Assembly: GCA_035504175.1 (NCBI GenBank)
Contig: DATJSJ010000185.1
Coordinates: forward strand, 1-6,583
Direction: 5' to 3'
Length of the DNA: 6,583 nt
From: DATJSJ01 sp035504175
GTDB taxonomy: Bacteria > Pseudomonadota > Alphaproteobacteria > Acetobacterales > Acetobacteraceae
The notes beneath the pieces are model-generated. The model was not told where the DNA came from. It saw only the letters and a list, made by a program, of their open reading frames with translations, and did no database searches. Shown here in pieces: positions 6,381 through 6,583 of the stretch; the stretch's first letter is position 1, and the number at the start of each line of letters is the position of its first letter. The translations under genes were made by a program, and so were the position numbers.

Positions 6381-6583
6381 GGAAATGCCTCCGATGACGC
6401 GGCCGCGCGCGCATAGGTTCGGATGAGCACCGCATCCGGACACTCCCCGCCCTCGCGTTCGGCAGCGAAATCAAACACGCGCGCGGCGACGCCGGCAATC
6501 GGCGTTGGACTGCGCAACCGCTTCGCCTCGTCAAGCACGATTGCGAGATCCTTGCGGAAGACGTCGAGTGCCGGCCCCGTCGC
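6377..6583 (-). CDS. C-terminal part of a beta-hydroxyacid dehydrogenase, L-threonate dehydrogenase (LtnD)-like (partial)
   Basis: The minus strand is open from the window edge to a TGA at 6379-6377, giving 68 residues of a gene that continues outside. ALDVFRKDLAIVLDEAKR (from residue 5) carries the conserved Lys-Asp-Leu of the C-terminal NAD-binding-11 domain of 3-hydroxyisobutyrate dehydrogenase relatives; the Lys (residue 11) is the family's cofactor-contacting position. The following SPTPIAGVAARVFDFA and a final CPDAVLIRTYARAA resemble the end of LtnD/YgbJ proteins (a short acidic-Ala-Val-Ile stretch then Tyr). The Rossmann domain and catalytic Lys are outside the window. The stop overlaps the aldolase start as GTGA, so the two are translationally coupled and should act in the same pathway, for example oxidising a sugar acid or reducing the aldehyde released by the aldolase. 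The exact subfamily is uncertain. Confidence 0.75.
   Translation of the reverse strand, partial: ATGPALDVFRKDLAIVLDEAKRLRSPTPIAGVAARVFDFAAEREGGECPDAVLIRTYARAAASSEAFP
6388..6392 (-). promoter_or_regulatory. Shine-Dalgarno GGAGG fixing the aldolase start
   Basis: On the minus strand GGAGG lies 7 bases before the GTG at 6380 and inside the 3' end of the dehydrogenase gene. It is the best ribosome-binding site in the window and decides for the GTG over the more distant ATG at 6443, whose extra 21 residues match nothing in the aldolase family and overlap the dehydrogenase coding frame. Confidence 0.7.

Noticed and set aside
6381..6443. 21-residue N-terminal extension of the aldolase starting at the ATG at 6443
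   Set aside because: It overlaps the dehydrogenase coding frame, has no family match, and a GGAGG-preceded GTG at 6380 gives the expected aldolase N-terminus.

Overview
The window is about two-thirds G+C, with genes packed end to end, third codon positions dominated by G/C, and long antisense shadow frames. These traits, and the protein families present, suggest a free-living or plant/soil-associated proteobacterium, most likely an alphaproteobacterium. That assignment is inference; nothing here fixes the taxon.

Left half (plus strand, 1-4480): part of a carbohydrate uptake operon. It starts with the last 17 codons of an unidentified gene with a hydrophobic C-terminus. This is followed by a two-domain sugar-ABC ATPase (RbsA/MglA type), two different RbsC-type permeases, and a Cof-like HAD phosphatase. 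The first four genes are joined by 4-base start/stop overlaps (ATGA, GTGA, ATGA), and the phosphatase follows after 10 bases. No periplasmic substrate-binding protein lies inside the window.

Right half (minus strand, 6583-4483): a second operon, read toward the first. It contains the C-terminal end of a beta-hydroxyacid dehydrogenase resembling the L-threonate dehydrogenase (LtnD) family. A short HpcH/HpaI-type aldolase is coupled to it by a GTGA overlap. After a 146-base gap comes a LacI-family repressor. The two operons converge at 4480/4483, and a perfect 14-bp palindrome spans both stop codons.

A coherent reading is a sugar or sugar-acid utilisation locus. The ABC transporter imports the substrate, the dehydrogenase and aldolase oxidise and cleave it or a derived 2-keto acid, the HAD enzyme dephosphorylates an intermediate or a toxic sugar phosphate, and the LacI protein senses the inducer. 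The substrate cannot be named from this sequence. The most unusual feature is the aldolase: it carries Gln where HpaI has its catalytic His45, and lacks about 23 residues of the canonical fold, while keeping the Arg and metal-ligand positions. I see no mobile element, CRISPR array, RNA gene or clear new defence or other system.
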